Source: Brevundimonas sp. (lineage in GTDB: Bacteria; Pseudomonadota; Alphaproteobacteria; Caulobacterales; Caulobacteraceae). From it: a stretch of DNA of 64,000 nucleotides. The stretch covers positions 124,001 through 188,000 of the forward strand of contig NZ_JAUYNX010000011.1 of assembly GCF_030704825.1 (NCBI RefSeq). The letters are read 5' to 3'. Within the stretch, counting starts at the first letter, position 1. Every line of letters starts with the position of its first letter. Made by a program: the position numbers and the translations under genes. Of this stretch, positions 25,996 through 36,606 are shown one piece after another. The notes under the pieces are model-generated. The model ran no database searches. It saw only the letters and a program-made list of their open reading frames with translations, and was not told the DNA's origin.

Positions 25996-26820
25996 ATGAA
26001 AGCCATTCTCTGCATCGCGACGGCGGCCGCTATCTCGACCACGCCCGCCGCCGCCCAGGACATCGCCGGGCCGGTCGCCGCCGCGGTTGATCAGTTCGGT
26101 CAGAGCGTGGCGGAATCTATGGCGGGAGCTCCAGGGGTGTTTGTCACCGCGCAGGGCCGCGCGCCCCTGCCTGCCGCCGCCGCTGCGCCCATGACCCTGA
26201 CAGTCAAGGGAACCGGCAAGACGGCCGTCGAGGCCGTGGCCGACCGCAACGCCCGGCTGGAGCGCATCCGCTCGGTCGCCAACCGGTTCGACGTGGCGAT
26301 GGAGGTCGGCGAGACCACCTACGCCATCGTCGAAACGCCGAGCTGGCTGACGTCCACGGCGGAGTCTCCGGTGGTCGACTACAGCGACATGGATGAAACC
26401 GAGGTCGTCGATGCCGCGGCGGCGGCGGTGATGGCCGACGATGAGGCGATCGCGCCCACTGTGACGGCGTCGACGACGGTCACGCTGCAGCGGCCCAATG
26501 AGACCCGGCTCCCGGGTTTCGTCGACGCCCTGGTGGAGGCCGGGGTCACCGATCTGAATGACAGTCTGACTGGTCTCAATCTGGGCCCGATGCAGCCCTT
26601 CCTGTCGCTTCTGGGCCTTGATACGGCCGGCGATCCCGGCGAGGCGGTCTGGAACGCCGCGACGGCCGACGGCATCGCCCGCGCCCGCGCCCAGGCCGAG
26701 GCCGTCGCCGCCGCCTCGGGCCGCCGGCTGGGGCCTGTGCGCTACGTCTCGATGCTGATGCGATCGCACGACGGCGAGGACGCCCTCGTCAGCGTCGCTG
26801 TTCGCTTCGGCTTCGAATAG
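25996..26820 (+). CDS. Secreted SIMPL (DUF541)-like protein
   Basis: This 274-residue protein has a signal peptide (ending AAA-QD). It has the beginning of a SIMPL domain (VTAQGRAPLP, LTVKGTGKTAVEAVADRNARLERIRS) and its end (GIARARAQAEAVAAASGRRLGPVRYVS, VSVAVRFGF). The middle is longer and more acidic than usual. SIMPL proteins are periplasmic or envelope proteins of uncertain role. ATG at 25996 follows GGGGGG. Its stop faces that of carA, five bases away. Confidence 0.72.
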   Translation: MKAILCIATAAAISTTPAAAQDIAGPVAAAVDQFGQSVAESMAGAPGVFVTAQGRAPLPAAAAAPMTLTVKGTGKTAVEAVADRNARLERIRSVANRFDVAMEVGETTYAIVETPSWLTSTAESPVVDYSDMDETEVVDAAAAAVMADDEAIAPTVTASTTVTLQRPNETRLPGFVDALVEAGVTDLNDSLTGLNLGPMQPFLSLLGLDTAGDPGEAVWNAATADGIARARAQAEAVAAASGRRLGPVRYVSMLMRSHDGEDALVSVAVRFGFE

Positions 26821-26824
26821 GCGG

Positions 26825-27985
26825 TCAGGCCTTCATCAAGTCCGCGAACCGCTGGAACAGATACAGGCTGTCGGTCGGGCCCGGCGAGGCCTCCGGGTGA
26901 TGCTGGACGCTGAACACCGGCCGATCCTTCAGGGCGATACCGCAGTTGGTGCCGTCGAACAGGCTGACGTGGGTCTCGGTGACCGCGTCCGGCAGACTGT
27001 CGCGGTCGACGGTGAAGCCGTGGTTCATCGACACGATCTCGACCTTGCCGGTCGTCAGGTCCTTGACCGGATGGTTCGCTCCATGGTGACCCTGATCCAT
27101 CTTGACGGTCTTCGCCCCGAGGGCCAGGGCCAGCATCTGGTGGCCCAGGCAGATGCCGAACAGGGGCGTGCCGCTGTCGACCAGCTTCTTGATCTCGGGC
27201 ACGGCGTACTTCCCGGTCGCCGCGGGATCGCCCGGCCCATTGGACAGCACCACGCCATCGGGGCTGCGCGCCAGAATTTCCTCGGCTGAGGCAGTCGCGG
27301 GGACCACGGTGATCCTCGCCCCGGTCGAGGCCAGGGCCCGCAGGATGTTGCGCTTCACGCCATAGTCGACCACCACCACCGACCTGCCGGCGGCGTCCAC
27401 CCGCGGGTAGCCTTCCGGCCAGTCCCACAGCCCTTCGTCCCAGTCGAACGCCTGCAGCGTCGAGGCGGGCTTTGCGAGGTCCAGGCCGACCAGACCGGTC
27501 CACGCCTTCGCCTGCGCCACCAGGGCGTCGAGATCGAACTTTCCGTCCGGATCATGGGCGATCACCGCATGCGGGGCGCCGCCGTCGCGGATCAGGGCGG
27601 TCAGGGCGCGGGTGTCCACGCCGGCCAGACCGACCACGCCGCGCCGCTTCATCCAGTCGTCGAATGAGCTGTCGGCGCGCCAGTTGGCCGGATCGGTCGG
27701 CGCGTCGCGGAAGATGGCGCCGCGCGCCGAGGTCTCGGACCCGCCGCCGATCTGCTCCAGATCCTCGACGTTGGTCCCGGTGTTGCCGACGTGGGGGAAG
27801 GTGAAGGCCAGGATCTGGCTCATGTAGGAGGGATCGGTCAGGATCTCCTGATAACCCGTCATGGCGGTGTTGAAGACCACCTCGCCGAGGGCCGACCCGG
27901 TCGCGCCGCAGCCGAGGCCCTGCAGGATGGTGCCGTCCGCGAGCGCGAGCACGCCGGTGACGCCGGGAAGAAGCTGGGTGGTCAT
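26825..27985 (-). CDS. carA: Carbamoyl-phosphate synthase small chain
   Basis: This 386-residue protein has the CarA N-terminal domain ([40 protein letters not shown]) and a class I glutamine amidotransferase domain. The nucleophile Cys279 lies in FGICLGHQ, and the His/Glu of the triad lie in [11 protein letters not shown]. It supplies ammonia from glutamine to CarB for pyrimidine and arginine synthesis. Unusually, it is 4.5 kb from carB and divergent from it. The ATG at 27985 begins the conserved domain. Confidence 0.98.
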   Translation of the reverse strand: MTTQLLPGVTGVLALADGTILQGLGCGATGSALGEVVFNTAMTGYQEILTDPSYMSQILAFTFPHVGNTGTNVEDLEQIGGGSETSARGAIFRDAPTDPANWRADSSFDDWMKRRGVVGLAGVDTRALTALIRDGGAPHAVIAHDPDGKFDLDALVAQAKAWTGLVGLDLAKPASTLQAFDWDEGLWDWPEGYPRVDAAGRSVVVVDYGVKRNILRALASTGARITVVPATASAEEILARSPDGVVLSNGPGDPAATGKYAVPEIKKLVDSGTPLFGICLGHQMLALALGAKTVKMDQGHHGANHPVKDLTTGKVEIVSMNHGFTVDRDSLPDAVTETHVSLFDGTNCGIALKDRPVFSVQHHPEASPGPTDSLYLFQRFADLMKA

Positions 27986-28031
27986 GGCAGGCTCCCTAGC
28001 ACCGAATCCCGGCGAGCAAACGGCGGCGTTG

Positions 28032-29342
28032 CTAAAGAGGCGCCGCCTCGGGGTCAACGGGCACCGCCGGCTTGCGCATGAAGGCGAACCATATCCCCGT
28101 GGTCACGACGAAGAAGATCGCTGTCGGCAGGATATAGCCGGGAGCCGCCGCGATCACCGCTGCCGAGGTGAACAGCAGGCCCAGCGCCGCCACACCCCGC
28201 GCCCGCGTCCATCGCGCCAGCCGGAACAGCGACGCCGAGCAGAGGCCATAGACAACCAGGCTGAGCACCGAGGTCACCCCGACCAGCATGCCGAACTGAC
28301 CGCCCAGCGTGGGCTGGCCCGAGATGACCGCCACCACGCTCATGATCGCCCCGCCCAGCAGCGGATTGGCGATCGGCGTGTGGTCGCCCGCGCCGAAGCC
28401 CGAGGGCAGATAGCCGTGGCGCGCGGCGGCCCGCGCCGTCTCGCCGCCCAGCATGACCCACCCGCTGAGCGTGCCGACAGCCTTGACCACGGCCGCGGCC
28501 GCGACCGCCGCCCCGATCGAGGCTCCGAACACCCGCGCCGTCAGGTCGGCGTAGGGGCTGGAGGACTGGGCCAGGACGCCGGCGGGGATCACCCCGAACA
28601 CCGCCACGCTGGCTGCGACATAGACGAGCGACGCCAGCAACACTCCGGCGATCGAGGCCCGGCCGACATCCCGCGCCGGATGCCGGACGCGCGCCGACAG
28701 CACCGCGGCGCTCTCTACCCCCAGAAAGGCCCAGAAGATCACGGCCAGTGAGGCCGGAACGCTTTCGGCCAGGCTGTTTCCCGACGGACTCCATGAGGCG
28801 GCGAAGGTCTCGCCGCTGAACGCCATGACCCCGGCGGCCACGGCGACCACGATGGGAACGAGGCCGATGGCCAGGGCCAGGGCCGCGAACCGCGAAGCCG
28901 TCCGCGCTCCCAGGATGTAGGCGCCGGTGGTCAGCCAGATGAGGCCCAGATTGCAGAACGTGGCCGCCACCGGCTCCTTCAGCACGGGAAAGAAAAAGCC
29001 GAGATAGCCGGTGGCCGCCACGGCGATGGCCACATTGCCCACGAGGCATGCGGTCCAGAAGGCCAGCGCCGTCTGGAAGCCGAAGAAGCGGCCCAGCCCC
29101 CGCTCGGCGAAGCCCGACAGGCCGTCGGCGTCCGGTTGCAGGCGGCCCAGAGCAGCGAACACGAGCGCCAGAGTGACCGCGCCGAGGCCGGCGACGCCCC
29201 AGCCCACCACGCTCGAGGACCCGACCGGAGCGAGGGTGGCGGGCAGCAGATAGACGCCCGAGCCGATCATGTTTCCCGCGACCACCAGGGCTGCGAGGCC
29301 CCAGCCCAGCTTGTTCCGGTCCTCGATCGGGGCGTGGGTCAC
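28032..29342 (-). CDS. APC-family amino acid permease or antiporter
   Basis: This 436-residue protein has twelve predicted membrane helices. The first, unwound in APC transporters, has [18 protein letters not shown], very close to the AdiC/CadB-type antiporters. Helix 6 has [26 protein letters not shown]. The substrate cannot be read, but cationic or polar amino acids and their amines are typical for this branch. The GTG start at 29342 overlaps the stop of the Rieske gene (GTGA), so the two are co-translated and may serve one catabolic route. Confidence 0.9.
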   Translation of the reverse strand: MTHAPIEDRNKLGWGLAALVVAGNMIGSGVYLLPATLAPVGSSSVVGWGVAGLGAVTLALVFAALGRLQPDADGLSGFAERGLGRFFGFQTALAFWTACLVGNVAIAVAATGYLGFFFPVLKEPVAATFCNLGLIWLTTGAYILGARTASRFAALALAIGLVPIVVAVAAGVMAFSGETFAASWSPSGNSLAESVPASLAVIFWAFLGVESAAVLSARVRHPARDVGRASIAGVLLASLVYVAASVAVFGVIPAGVLAQSSSPYADLTARVFGASIGAAVAAAAVVKAVGTLSGWVMLGGETARAAARHGYLPSGFGAGDHTPIANPLLGGAIMSVVAVISGQPTLGGQFGMLVGVTSVLSLVVYGLCSASLFRLARWTRARGVAALGLLFTSAAVIAAAPGYILPTAIFFVVTTGIWFAFMRKPAVPVDPEAAPL

Positions 29343-30337
29343 GGGTGAACCTCGGCGATCCGCGACTGGAACCAGGCCACGGCGACCTCGTGCCGGGGGC
29401 TGAGGACGCCACGATCGTAGGCGCCCGCGGACAGATTGGTCTGCACGGCCTCGCAGATGGCGGCGTCCTCGGCGGTCAGGCGGTCCGAGGCGGCCAGCGC
29501 CTCGCCCAGCGCGCCCTCCCCGTCGTCGCTGAGAAACAGGTAGTCGAGCCGCGTGCGCCCCGGACCGACCGGGGTCATCCGCTCGATCATGGCTCCGTCC
29601 CGATAGACGTTGATCCCCAGATTGGGCCACAGCCAGCCCCACACGCCGGCTTGGGGCCCGTCATTGACGCCCAGGGCCTGTTGCACGACCAGATCGCCTT
29701 CCACCCGGACCTGATAATCGGCCGAGCCCAATTCATCGGCCAGCACCGGGTGGACCGAGCCGATGTGATAGCCCTCAAGATAGTTCTCGGCGTAGATCTT
29801 CCAGTCGCAGGCCAGGTCGTGGCTACGGCGCAGGGCGGGCGCCGCGATGGACAGGCCGCGCCCGGCCAGCAGGGCCTCCAGCGGCGCGATATGATCGGCG
29901 AGCGGGGCCGCCCCGGAGTCCAGGGTGGCGAAGGCCAGACCGCGCCAGGTTTCGAGCCGCAGGGTCAGCAGGCCGAAATCGCGGGGATCGAAGCCCTCGA
30001 CCGCGCCGAATCCGGCCGCCGACCGCAGCCGCCCGTCCAGCGCGTAGCGCCAGCCGTGGTAGCCGCAGACCAGTTCGCCCTCGCAGTGTCCCCGCGCGCC
30101 GGAAACCAGGGGCCCCGCGCGGTGGCGGCAGACATTGTGAAAGGCCCGCAGGAGCCCGTCCTTGCCGCGCAGGGCGAGCAGGCGGTGACCGGCGACATCC
30201 GTTGCGATCCAGTCGCCGGGCTCAGCCGCCTCGGCCTCATGGCCGAGAAACAGCCAGGCGCGGCCGAACACGGCGGTTCGCTCCCGCGCCCAGGCATCGG
30301 GGCAGCCGTAGAGTCGGGCCGGGAGGGTGGTTTGCAT
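29339..30337 (-). CDS. Rieske non-heme iron oxygenase, alpha subunit
   Basis: This 332-residue protein has a Rieske [2Fe-2S] domain with CRHRAG and CGYHGW. A catalytic domain follows, with the iron-site bridging motif ENYLEGYHIGSVHP (Asn and two His); the third carboxylate ligand is probably in the LSPRHE or nearby region. The length is on the short side for ring-hydroxylating oxygenases and fits the group that includes carnitine and glycine-betaine monooxygenases. A reductase gene is not adjacent. Coupling to an amino-acid/amine permease suggests an N-methylated or amine substrate; that is inference. ATG at 30337 follows GGGG; a TTG at 30349 is possible. Confidence 0.88.
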   Translation of the reverse strand: MQTTLPARLYGCPDAWARERTAVFGRAWLFLGHEAEAAEPGDWIATDVAGHRLLALRGKDGLLRAFHNVCRHRAGPLVSGARGHCEGELVCGYHGWRYALDGRLRSAAGFGAVEGFDPRDFGLLTLRLETWRGLAFATLDSGAAPLADHIAPLEALLAGRGLSIAAPALRRSHDLACDWKIYAENYLEGYHIGSVHPVLADELGSADYQVRVEGDLVVQQALGVNDGPQAGVWGWLWPNLGINVYRDGAMIERMTPVGPGRTRLDYLFLSDDGEGALGEALAASDRLTAEDAAICEAVQTNLSAGAYDRGVLSPRHEVAVAWFQSRIAEVHP

Positions 30338-30391
30338 GGCCCCGAACAAGGCCCGTGCGCGGAGCCATCGTCAACATGCGCCGCCAAAAGA

Positions 30392-31201
30392 TCAGGCCGT
30401 GATCGGCGCCATGCCCGCGAACACCGCATGGGTGGCGCCGGCCGCCTGCGCCGCCAGGCCGCGATCGGGACGAAGGTTCAGCAGCATCACCTGGGGGCAG
30501 GCCAGACGCGCCGCGCCGATCAGTTCGGAGGCCGGACGCCAGTCGCGGGCGGTCTCGTGTTCCACTCCGGCGAAGTCGATGGCCAGGCATTGCGCGCGGG
30601 CGCCGGACAGGCGGCGGGCCGCCGACGCATCGGGGGCGATGTGCAGGATGACGCCCAGCGACGCCGTCTCGAAATGGGCGATGGCCTCGGCGATGGTTTC
30701 GGGCGGAGCCTGTTCGAGCCCGCCCATGACCTCGACCAGCAGCGTGCCGGGCGCGGCCTCGTGCTGAAGCTCGGCGCACAGCAGGGCGAAACGGCCACCG
30801 CTGGACGCGACCGTGCGCCAGAAGGCCGGCACGACGCCGCTGTCGCTGGCTCCCAGCTGCAGCAGGTCGAGCCCGTTGTTCAGGGTCTGCAGGTCGATGC
30901 GTCTGAGATCGGCCGACTCCAGCGTCCGGCGTCCCAGACCCAGGAGCGCCTGCTCCCCGCCCTGATGCCGGACCCGGCGGCGGATCCGGCGGCTGACCGG
31001 AACGGAACGGTTCAGGTCGAACACCGGCTGCGCCGCCAGCGTCACCGTCAATTCGCGCCCGCCCCGGGTGATCAGGGTGAAGGTCAGGCTTTCATAGGGC
31101 GCGGCGTAGGACCGGCGTTCGCCGAGCGGCGCGCGGAGGTTCGGATAGGCGGCTTTATCCCACCCGTCGTCGGCCTGGCCCTCGTTGCGGACTTCCGCCA
31201 A
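30392..31201 (-). CDS. Hypothetical protein, possibly a degenerate EAL-like domain
   Basis: This 269-residue protein starts at a TTG with a strong GAGGAG site 8 bases upstream. The second half contains segments reminiscent of an EAL barrel (TLLVEVMGGLEQAPPETIAEAIAHFETASLGVILHI, later GARAQCLAIDFAGVE). The catalytic Glu/Asn/Asp residues of active phosphodiesterases are not recognisable. So it may be a non-catalytic EAL relative, or something else. It is upstream of the Rieske gene on the same strand, with 54 bases between. Confidence 0.6.
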   Translation of the reverse strand: MAEVRNEGQADDGWDKAAYPNLRAPLGERRSYAAPYESLTFTLITRGGRELTVTLAAQPVFDLNRSVPVSRRIRRRVRHQGGEQALLGLGRRTLESADLRRIDLQTLNNGLDLLQLGASDSGVVPAFWRTVASSGGRFALLCAELQHEAAPGTLLVEVMGGLEQAPPETIAEAIAHFETASLGVILHIAPDASAARRLSGARAQCLAIDFAGVEHETARDWRPASELIGAARLACPQVMLLNLRPDRGLAAQAAGATHAVFAGMAPITA

Positions 31202-31375
31202 TGATCCGACTCCTCAGCCGATCTCGCAAAGCCCCCCAACGGTTCAGGATATGCCCCGATCTCGAAATGCATCGCTTACAAACAGGGTCAATGACCGTTC
31301 ACCATGCCGGCCGGCGGCGAAGATCGGCTGCGGGGCGGACTTGCATGGCCCGGGCTCCTGGGCCAGGGAGCCGGG

Positions 31376-32074
31376 ATGACCATCACCACGGTCGGCCTCG
31401 ATGCCGACGACACCCTCTGGCACAACGAGACCGTCTTCCGGCTGACGCAGGCTCGCTTTCTCGATCTGCTGACGGATCACGACAACGCCGCCATCGAGGC
31501 GCGACTGGCCGAGATTGAGCGGCGCAATCTCCGGCTCTATGGCTACGGCGTGAAGGGTTTCACCCTGTCGATGATCGAGACGGCGATGGAGATGTGCGAC
31601 GGCGAGCCGCCGGCCGGCGCCATTCGCGAAATTCTCGCCGCCGGCCGCGAGATGCTGGCGCATCCGGTCGAGACCCTGCCCGGCGTCGACGAGGCCCTGG
31701 CCCGGCTGTCCGAGCGCTATCGGCTGGTGCTGATCACCAAGGGCGATCTGCTGGACCAGGAGCGCAAGCTGGCGGCCTCGGGCCTGGGCGACCTGTTCGC
31801 GGCCGTGGAAATCGTGTCGGAGAAGGATCGGGCGACCTACGAACGCGTCTTCGCCCGCCATGGAACGAGCGCCGACGAGGCCGTAATGGCCGGAAATTCG
31901 ATGAGGTCGGATGTGCTGCCGGCCCTGGAGGCCGGCGCCTTCGCCGTCCACATCCCCTACGCCATCACCTGGGCCCACGAACTGGCGGACGCGCCCGAAG
32001 CCCACCCGCGCTATGGCGCGCTCGACCGCATCGCGGACCTGCCCGCCTGGATCGATGCGCGGTCGGACGGATAA
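31376..32074 (+). CDS. HAD-superfamily hydrolase
   Basis: This 232-residue protein has HAD motif I in GLDADDTLWHNE (nucleophile Asp9 and acid/base Asp11), motif II Thr in LVLITKGD, the motif III Lys in VSEKDRATY, and motif IV GNSMRSDV. A helical cap lies between motifs I and II. It is probably a soluble phosphatase of small phosphorylated metabolites; the substrate is unknown. An SD of CAGGGAG precedes the ATG. Confidence 0.9.
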   Translation: MTITTVGLDADDTLWHNETVFRLTQARFLDLLTDHDNAAIEARLAEIERRNLRLYGYGVKGFTLSMIETAMEMCDGEPPAGAIREILAAGREMLAHPVETLPGVDEALARLSERYRLVLITKGDLLDQERKLAASGLGDLFAAVEIVSEKDRATYERVFARHGTSADEAVMAGNSMRSDVLPALEAGAFAVHIPYAITWAHELADAPEAHPRYGALDRIADLPAWIDARSDG

Positions 32075-32093
32075 GCGCTTGCTCCCTCGCCGC

Positions 32094-32109
32094 CCCGTCT
32101 TTAGACGGG
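32094..32109 (+). terminator. Hairpin after the HAD gene
   Basis: Perfect 7-bp arms CCCGTCT / AGACGGG with a two-base loop start 20 bases after the stop codon. There is no T-run, so it may be a weak terminator or an RNA-stabilising stem. Confidence 0.4.
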
Positions 32110-32186
32110 CCGCTTAACCGACAACCCGAACCGCCCCGCGCCGGCATCGCCCGCGTCGGGTCCGCGCGCGCAAGGAGCCCCGCCCC

Positions 32187-32501
32187 GTGTCCGACGCCGA
32201 CGTCCCTCACGAAGAGCGCGACGCCATGGTCCGGGCGTCGCTGGCGGCGCATGGCGACAGCGGCGTCACGCCGCGGCACACCCTGTTCTACTTCTACGGG
32301 GACGGAGCCCACGACGACCTGAACGAGGTGGCGCGGCGGGCGGGGTTCCTGACGCGGGGACAGGACGACTGCACCATCCTCGAAACCACGATGGCGGTCG
32401 ACGAGGCCTCGTTCTCGCCGGTCTCCTCCATGATGCAATCCTGGGCCGCGGCCTTCCAGCTGGACTACGACGGCTGGGAGTGCGCGGTCGTGACGAACTG
32501 A
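32187..32501 (+). CDS. RraB-like regulator of ribonuclease E
   Basis: This 104-residue protein has the RraB pattern: [28 protein letters not shown], a central VARRAGF, and the closing [13 protein letters not shown] with the conserved YDGWE. RraB proteins bind RNase E and modulate its activity. The start is GTG, with AAGGAG upstream. It precedes carB by 16 bases and may be co-transcribed with it. Confidence 0.82.
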   Translation: MSDADVPHEERDAMVRASLAAHGDSGVTPRHTLFYFYGDGAHDDLNEVARRAGFLTRGQDDCTILETTMAVDEASFSPVSSMMQSWAAAFQLDYDGWECAVVTN

Positions 32502-32517
32502 AAGTATTGTAAAAACA

Positions 32518-35500
32518 ATGCCTAAGCGCACAGATATCAAATCTGTACTGATCATCGGGGCGGGGCCGATCGTGATCGGGCAGGCGTGCGAGTTCGACTA
32601 TTCCGGCGTTCAGGCGTGCAAGGCGCTGAAGGCCGAGGGATACAGGGTCGTCCTGGTCAATTCCAATCCCGCCACCATCATGACCGACCCGGAGGTGGCC
32701 GACGCCACCTATATCGAGCCGATCACGCCGGAGTTCGTCGAGCGCATCATCGCGAAGGAGCGGCCCGACGCCCTGCTGCCGACCATGGGCGGTCAGACGG
32801 CGCTGAACACAGCCCTGGCGCTGGACGCCTCGGGCGCGCTGAAGAAATGGGGCGTGGAGATGATCGGGGCGAAGGCCGACGTCATCGACAAGGCCGAGGA
32901 TCGCCAGAAATTCCGCGACGCCATGGACAAGCTGGGTCTGGAAAGCCCCCGCTCCAAGGCCATCCACCACATCGACGAGGCCGAGGACGCCCTGGCCTTC
33001 GTCGGCCTGCCCGCCATCGTCCGCCCCAGCTTCACCCTGGCCGGCACCGGCGGCGGCATCGCCTACAATGTCGAGGAATACCGCGAGATCGTCGAACGCG
33101 GCCTGGACCTGTCGCCGACCACCGAGGTGCTGGTCGAGGAAAGCGTGCTGGGCTGGAAGGAGTATGAGATGGAGGTCGTCCGCGACAAGGCGGACAACTG
33201 CATCATCATCTGCTCCATCGAGAACATCGATCCGATGGGGGTGCATACCGGCGACTCCATCACCGTCGCCCCGGCCCTGACGCTGACCGATAAAGAGTAC
33301 CAGCGGATGCGGACGGGCTCGATCAACGTCCTGCGCGAGATCGGGGTCGAAACCGGCGGATCGAACGTGCAGTGGGCGATCAATCCCGCCGACGGCCGCA
33401 TGGTCGTGATCGAGATGAACCCGCGCGTGTCGCGGTCCTCCGCCCTCGCCTCCAAGGCCACCGGCTTCCCGATCGCCAAGGTCGCGGCGCGTCTGGCCGT
33501 CGGCTACACGCTGGACGAACTGACCAACGACATCACCCAGGTCACGCCCGCCTCGTTCGAGCCGAGCATCGACTATGTCGTCACCAAGATCCCGCGCTTC
33601 GCCTTCGAGAAATACCCCGGCGCCGAGGCGACCCTGTCGACCTCGATGAAGTCGGTGGGCGAGGTCATGGCCATCGGCCGGACCTTCCAGGAATCGATGC
33701 AGAAGGCCCTGCGCGGCCTCGAAACCGGCCTGACCGGATTCAACGAGATCGAGATCGAGGGCGTCGTCGACGTCGAGGACGAGGCCGGCGCCCGGGCCGC
33801 CGTGGTGCGCGCCCTGGGCCAGCCGACGCCGGACCGCATCCTGGTCATCGCCCAGGCCTTCCGGCATGGCCTGTCGGTCGAAGAGGTCAACGCCGCCTGT
33901 TCGTACGAACCGTGGTTCCTGCGCCAGATCGCCGACATCGTGCGGACCGAGGGCCATATCCGGGTGCAGGGCCTGCCGACCGACGCTGCGGACTTCCGCA
34001 GGCTGAAGGCCAAGGGCTTCTCGGACGCCCGCCTCGCCCAGCTGACCGGCATGACCGAAAAGGCCGTCCGCACCGCTCGCCGCGGCCTGGACGTCCGCCC
34101 GGTGTTCAAGCGCATCGACACCTGCGCCGCCGAATTCGCCTCGGCCACCGCCTATATGTACTCGACCTATGAGACCGGCGCCCTGGGCCAGGCTCCGCAG
34201 TGCGAGTCCAGGCCAACCGACAGAAAGAAGGCGATAATTCTGGGCGGCGGGCCGAACCGGATCGGGCAAGGGATCGAGTTCGATTACTGCTGCTGTCACG
34301 CGGCCTTCGCCTTCGCCGACATCGGCGTCGAGTCGATCATGGTCAACTGCAACCCCGAGACCGTCTCGACCGACTACGACACCTCCGACCGGCTGTATTT
34401 CGAGCCGCTGACGGCCGAGGACGTGCTGGAGCTGATCGAGGTCGAGCGCTCGACCGGAAACCTGATCGGGGTGGTCGTCCAGTTCGGCGGCCAGACGCCG
34501 CTGAAGCTGGCCCACGCCCTGCACGAGGACGGCGTGCCCATCCTCGGCACCTCACTCGACTCCATCGACCTGGCCGAGGACCGCGAGCGGTTCCAGGTCA
34601 TGCTGCACGACATCGGCCTGATGCAGCCGCCCAACGGCCTGGCCCGCTCGGCCCAGGAGGCCGCCGACAAGGCGGACGAGGTCGGCTACCCCGTCGTCCT
34701 GCGCCCCTCATACGTGCTGGGCGGACGCGGCATGGTCATCGTCCACGACCGCGAGCAGCTGGACCGCTACGTCGGCGAGGCCATGCGGGTGTCGGGCGAC
34801 GATCCGGTGCTGATCGACCACTATCTGAACCGCGCCACCGAGGTGGACGTCGACGCCCTGTGCGACGACGAAACCGTCTTCGTGGCCGGCGTGCTGGAGC
34901 ACATCGAGGAAGCCGGCGTCCACTCGGGCGACAGCGCCTGCTCCATGCCGCCCTACTCCCTGTCCGACGCCACCATCGCCGAGCTGAAGCGCCAGACCGA
35001 GGCCATGGCCCGGGCCCTGAAGGTGCGCGGGCTGATGAACGTCCAGTTCGCCATCGAGGAGCCGCACTCGGCCGAGCCGCGCATCTTCGTGCTGGAGGTC
35101 AATCCGCGCGCCAGTCGCACGGCGCCCTTCGTGGCCAAGACCATCGGCCAGCCGATCGCCGCCATCGCCGCCAAGGTCATGGCCGGCGTGCCGCTGAAGT
35201 CCTTCGGCCTGAAGGACATCCCGTACGACCATATCGCGGTCAAGGAAGCCGTCTTCCCCTTCGCCCGCTTCGCCGGCGTCGACACCATCCTGGGGCCCGA
35301 GATGCGCTCGACCGGCGAGGTCATGGGGCTGGACTGGAAGCGCGACGGCGAGGCCGACATGGCCCCCGCCTTCGCCCGCGCCTTCGCCAAGAGCCAGATC
35401 GGCGGCGGCACTACCCTGCCCGTCGCCGGCTGCGCCTTCGTCAGCGTCAAGGACGGCGACAAGCCCTTCATCGTCGAGGCGGTGAAGACCCTGCTGGCCG

Positions 35501-35823
35501 AGGGCTTCACGGTCATGGCCACCGGCGGGACGCACAGCTTCCTGAACGAGCAGGGGCTGGAGGTGGCCTTCGTCAAGAAGGTGCTGGAGGGCCGCCCGCA
35601 CATCGTCGACGCGATGAAGAACGGCGAGGTCCAGCTGGTCATCAACACCACCGAGGGCAAGCAGTCGCTGCAGGACAGCTTCAGCCTGCGCCGCACCGCC
35701 CTGATGATGAAGATCCCCTATTACACCACCACCGCCGGGGCGCTGGCGGCCTCGCAGGCGATCGGGGCGATCAAGGCCGGGGAGCTGGATGTGCGGCCGA
35801 TCCAGGACTATGCGCACGACTGA
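32518..35823 (+). CDS. carB: Carbamoyl-phosphate synthase large chain
   Basis: This 1101-residue protein has two homologous ATP-grasp halves. The first starts [22 protein letters not shown] and the second at about residue 565 ([25 protein letters not shown]). Metal-binding segments are [14 protein letters not shown] and [13 protein letters not shown]. The C-terminal allosteric domain has [14 protein letters not shown] and [20 protein letters not shown]. Length and order are normal. It makes carbamoyl phosphate with CarA. It lies 4.5 kb from carA and reads away from it. Confidence 0.99.
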   Translation: MPKRTDIKSVLIIGAGPIVIGQACEFDYSGVQACKALKAEGYRVVLVNSNPATIMTDPEVADATYIEPITPEFVERIIAKERPDALLPTMGGQTALNTALALDASGALKKWGVEMIGAKADVIDKAEDRQKFRDAMDKLGLESPRSKAIHHIDEAEDALAFVGLPAIVRPSFTLAGTGGGIAYNVEEYREIVERGLDLSPTTEVLVEESVLGWKEYEMEVVRDKADNCIIICSIENIDPMGVHTGDSITVAPALTLTDKEYQRMRTGSINVLREIGVETGGSNVQWAINPADGRMVVIEMNPRVSRSSALASKATGFPIAKVAARLAVGYTLDELTNDITQVTPASFEPSIDYVVTKIPRFAFEKYPGAEATLSTSMKSVGEVMAIGRTFQESMQKALRGLETGLTGFNEIEIEGVVDVEDEAGARAAVVRALGQPTPDRILVIAQAFRHGLSVEEVNAACSYEPWFLRQIADIVRTEGHIRVQGLPTDAADFRRLKAKGFSDARLAQLTGMTEKAVRTARRGLDVRPVFKRIDTCAAEFASATAYMYSTYETGALGQAPQCESRPTDRKKAIILGGGPNRIGQGIEFDYCCCHAAFAFADIGVESIMVNCNPETVSTDYDTSDRLYFEPLTAEDVLELIEVERSTGNLIGVVVQFGGQTPLKLAHALHEDGVPILGTSLDSIDLAEDRERFQVMLHDIGLMQPPNGLARSAQEAADKADEVGYPVVLRPSYVLGGRGMVIVHDREQLDRYVGEAMRVSGDDPVLIDHYLNRATEVDVDALCDDETVFVAGVLEHIEEAGVHSGDSACSMPPYSLSDATIAELKRQTEAMARALKVRGLMNVQFAIEEPHSAEPRIFVLEVNPRASRTAPFVAKTIGQPIAAIAAKVMAGVPLKSFGLKDIPYDHIAVKEAVFPFARFAGVDTILGPEMRSTGEVMGLDWKRDGEADMAPAFARAFAKSQIGGGTTLPVAGCAFVSVKDGDKPFIVEAVKTLLAEGFTVMATGGTHSFLNEQGLEVAFVKKVLEGRPHIVDAMKNGEVQLVINTTEGKQSLQDSFSLRRTALMMKIPYYTTTAGALAASQAIGAIKAGELDVRPIQDYAHD

Positions 35824-35929
35824 CCAGCTGGCGACGATTTCGACCATGCGATGAGCGCAGATACGGGCGCAGTCCGGTCAGGTTGGTCATGCGGAATTGC
35901 GCGGAGACCGCAATCACCGCCTTCTGCTC

Positions 35930-36050
35930 CGTCATCCTCGGGCTTGACCCGGGGATCGGATCGTCCGGTGCACGGTCACACGTCGGGGGCCGTCCCGGAC
36001 GCACAGCCTGCCTCCCGCCTCTGATCCTCGGGTCAAGCCCGAGGATGACG
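35930..36050. repeat. 121-bp palindromic repeat after carB
   Basis: CGTCATCCTCGGGCTTGACC ... at 35930-35957 is the near-perfect inverse of 36023-36050. Such GTCATCCTCGGGCTTGACCC palindromes are, from general knowledge, very common between alphaproteobacterial genes. It could fold and end carB transcription. Nothing else is evident in 35824-36109. Confidence 0.75.
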
Positions 36051-36109
36051 GCCGTGGGGTTGGCGGCCATGCGTCCGATTCTGACGCAGCGGCGTGCGAC
36101 CATCTACGC

Positions 36110-36514
36110 ATGGAGCACTATCGCCTGCGCAAATATCGGGGGCCGGAAACCTGGGCGCAGGTGCGCAAGGCCTATGTCGCCGGAGAGTCCGCCCCCTCCG
36201 TCGCCCGCCGGTTCGACGTCGGCCTGTCCAACCTGCGCCGCCGGGCCATGGCCGAGGGCTGGACCCGCGTCCGCATCGCCGAACGGCTGGACCTGAAGCC
36301 GCTGCGGGGCGGGGCCGACGATCCGCACCCGGCGCTGCTGGCCCTCGCCGAGCTGGAGGCCCTGCCGGAGACGCCGCGGATCGCGCCGCGTGAGGCTGTC
36401 GCAAAGGCCGTCAGGCGGGCGGCGTGGCTGGTCAGCCAGGGTCAGACGGCCGAGGCGACGGCCCTGCTGCGCGCCGCCCAGGCGCTCAACAAGCTGGGGT
36501 GGGCGGCGGGGTAG
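36110..36514 (+). CDS. HTH protein of the RLRKYRGPE family (paralogue 2)
   Basis: This 134-residue protein has a first half ([20 protein letters not shown], then [27 protein letters not shown]) that matches the protein at 19180-19815 at about 35 of 50 positions. The rest is a shorter Ala/Leu helical region (KAVRRAAWLVSQGQTAEATALLRAAQALNKLG) that resembles the middle of paralogue 1, but it lacks the ALRWRA tail. DNA binding by the first half is inferred. It lies just after a palindromic repeat, as paralogue 1 lies next to one. Confidence 0.7.
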   Translation: MEHYRLRKYRGPETWAQVRKAYVAGESAPSVARRFDVGLSNLRRRAMAEGWTRVRIAERLDLKPLRGGADDPHPALLALAELEALPETPRIAPREAVAKAVRRAAWLVSQGQTAEATALLRAAQALNKLGWAAG

Positions 36515-36548
36515 AAGGCCGGAATATCCGGCTGACACGAGGGCACGT

Positions 36549-36589
36549 GGGGGTTATTGACATACCCCGTAGTACCCCATACAACCCCC
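36549..36589 (+). promoter_or_regulatory. Promoter and operator of the PIN toxin operon
   Basis: TTGACA (36557-36562), 17 bases and TACAAC (36580-36585) form an unusually good sigma-70 promoter for this GC-rich genome. It is framed by a perfect 7-bp inverted pair, GGGGGTT (36549-36555) and AACCCCC (36583-36589), with TACCCC repeated twice inside. This is typical of an autorepressed toxin-antitoxin promoter. Confidence 0.7.
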
Positions 36590-36606
36590 TCAACAAGGAG
36601 AGGGCC

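Noticed and set aside
36557..36600. Possible tandem repeats that might be a short CRISPR-like array
   Set aside because: TACCCC repeats are only six bases and belong to a promoter/operator. No repeat-spacer pattern and no cas gene exist in the window.
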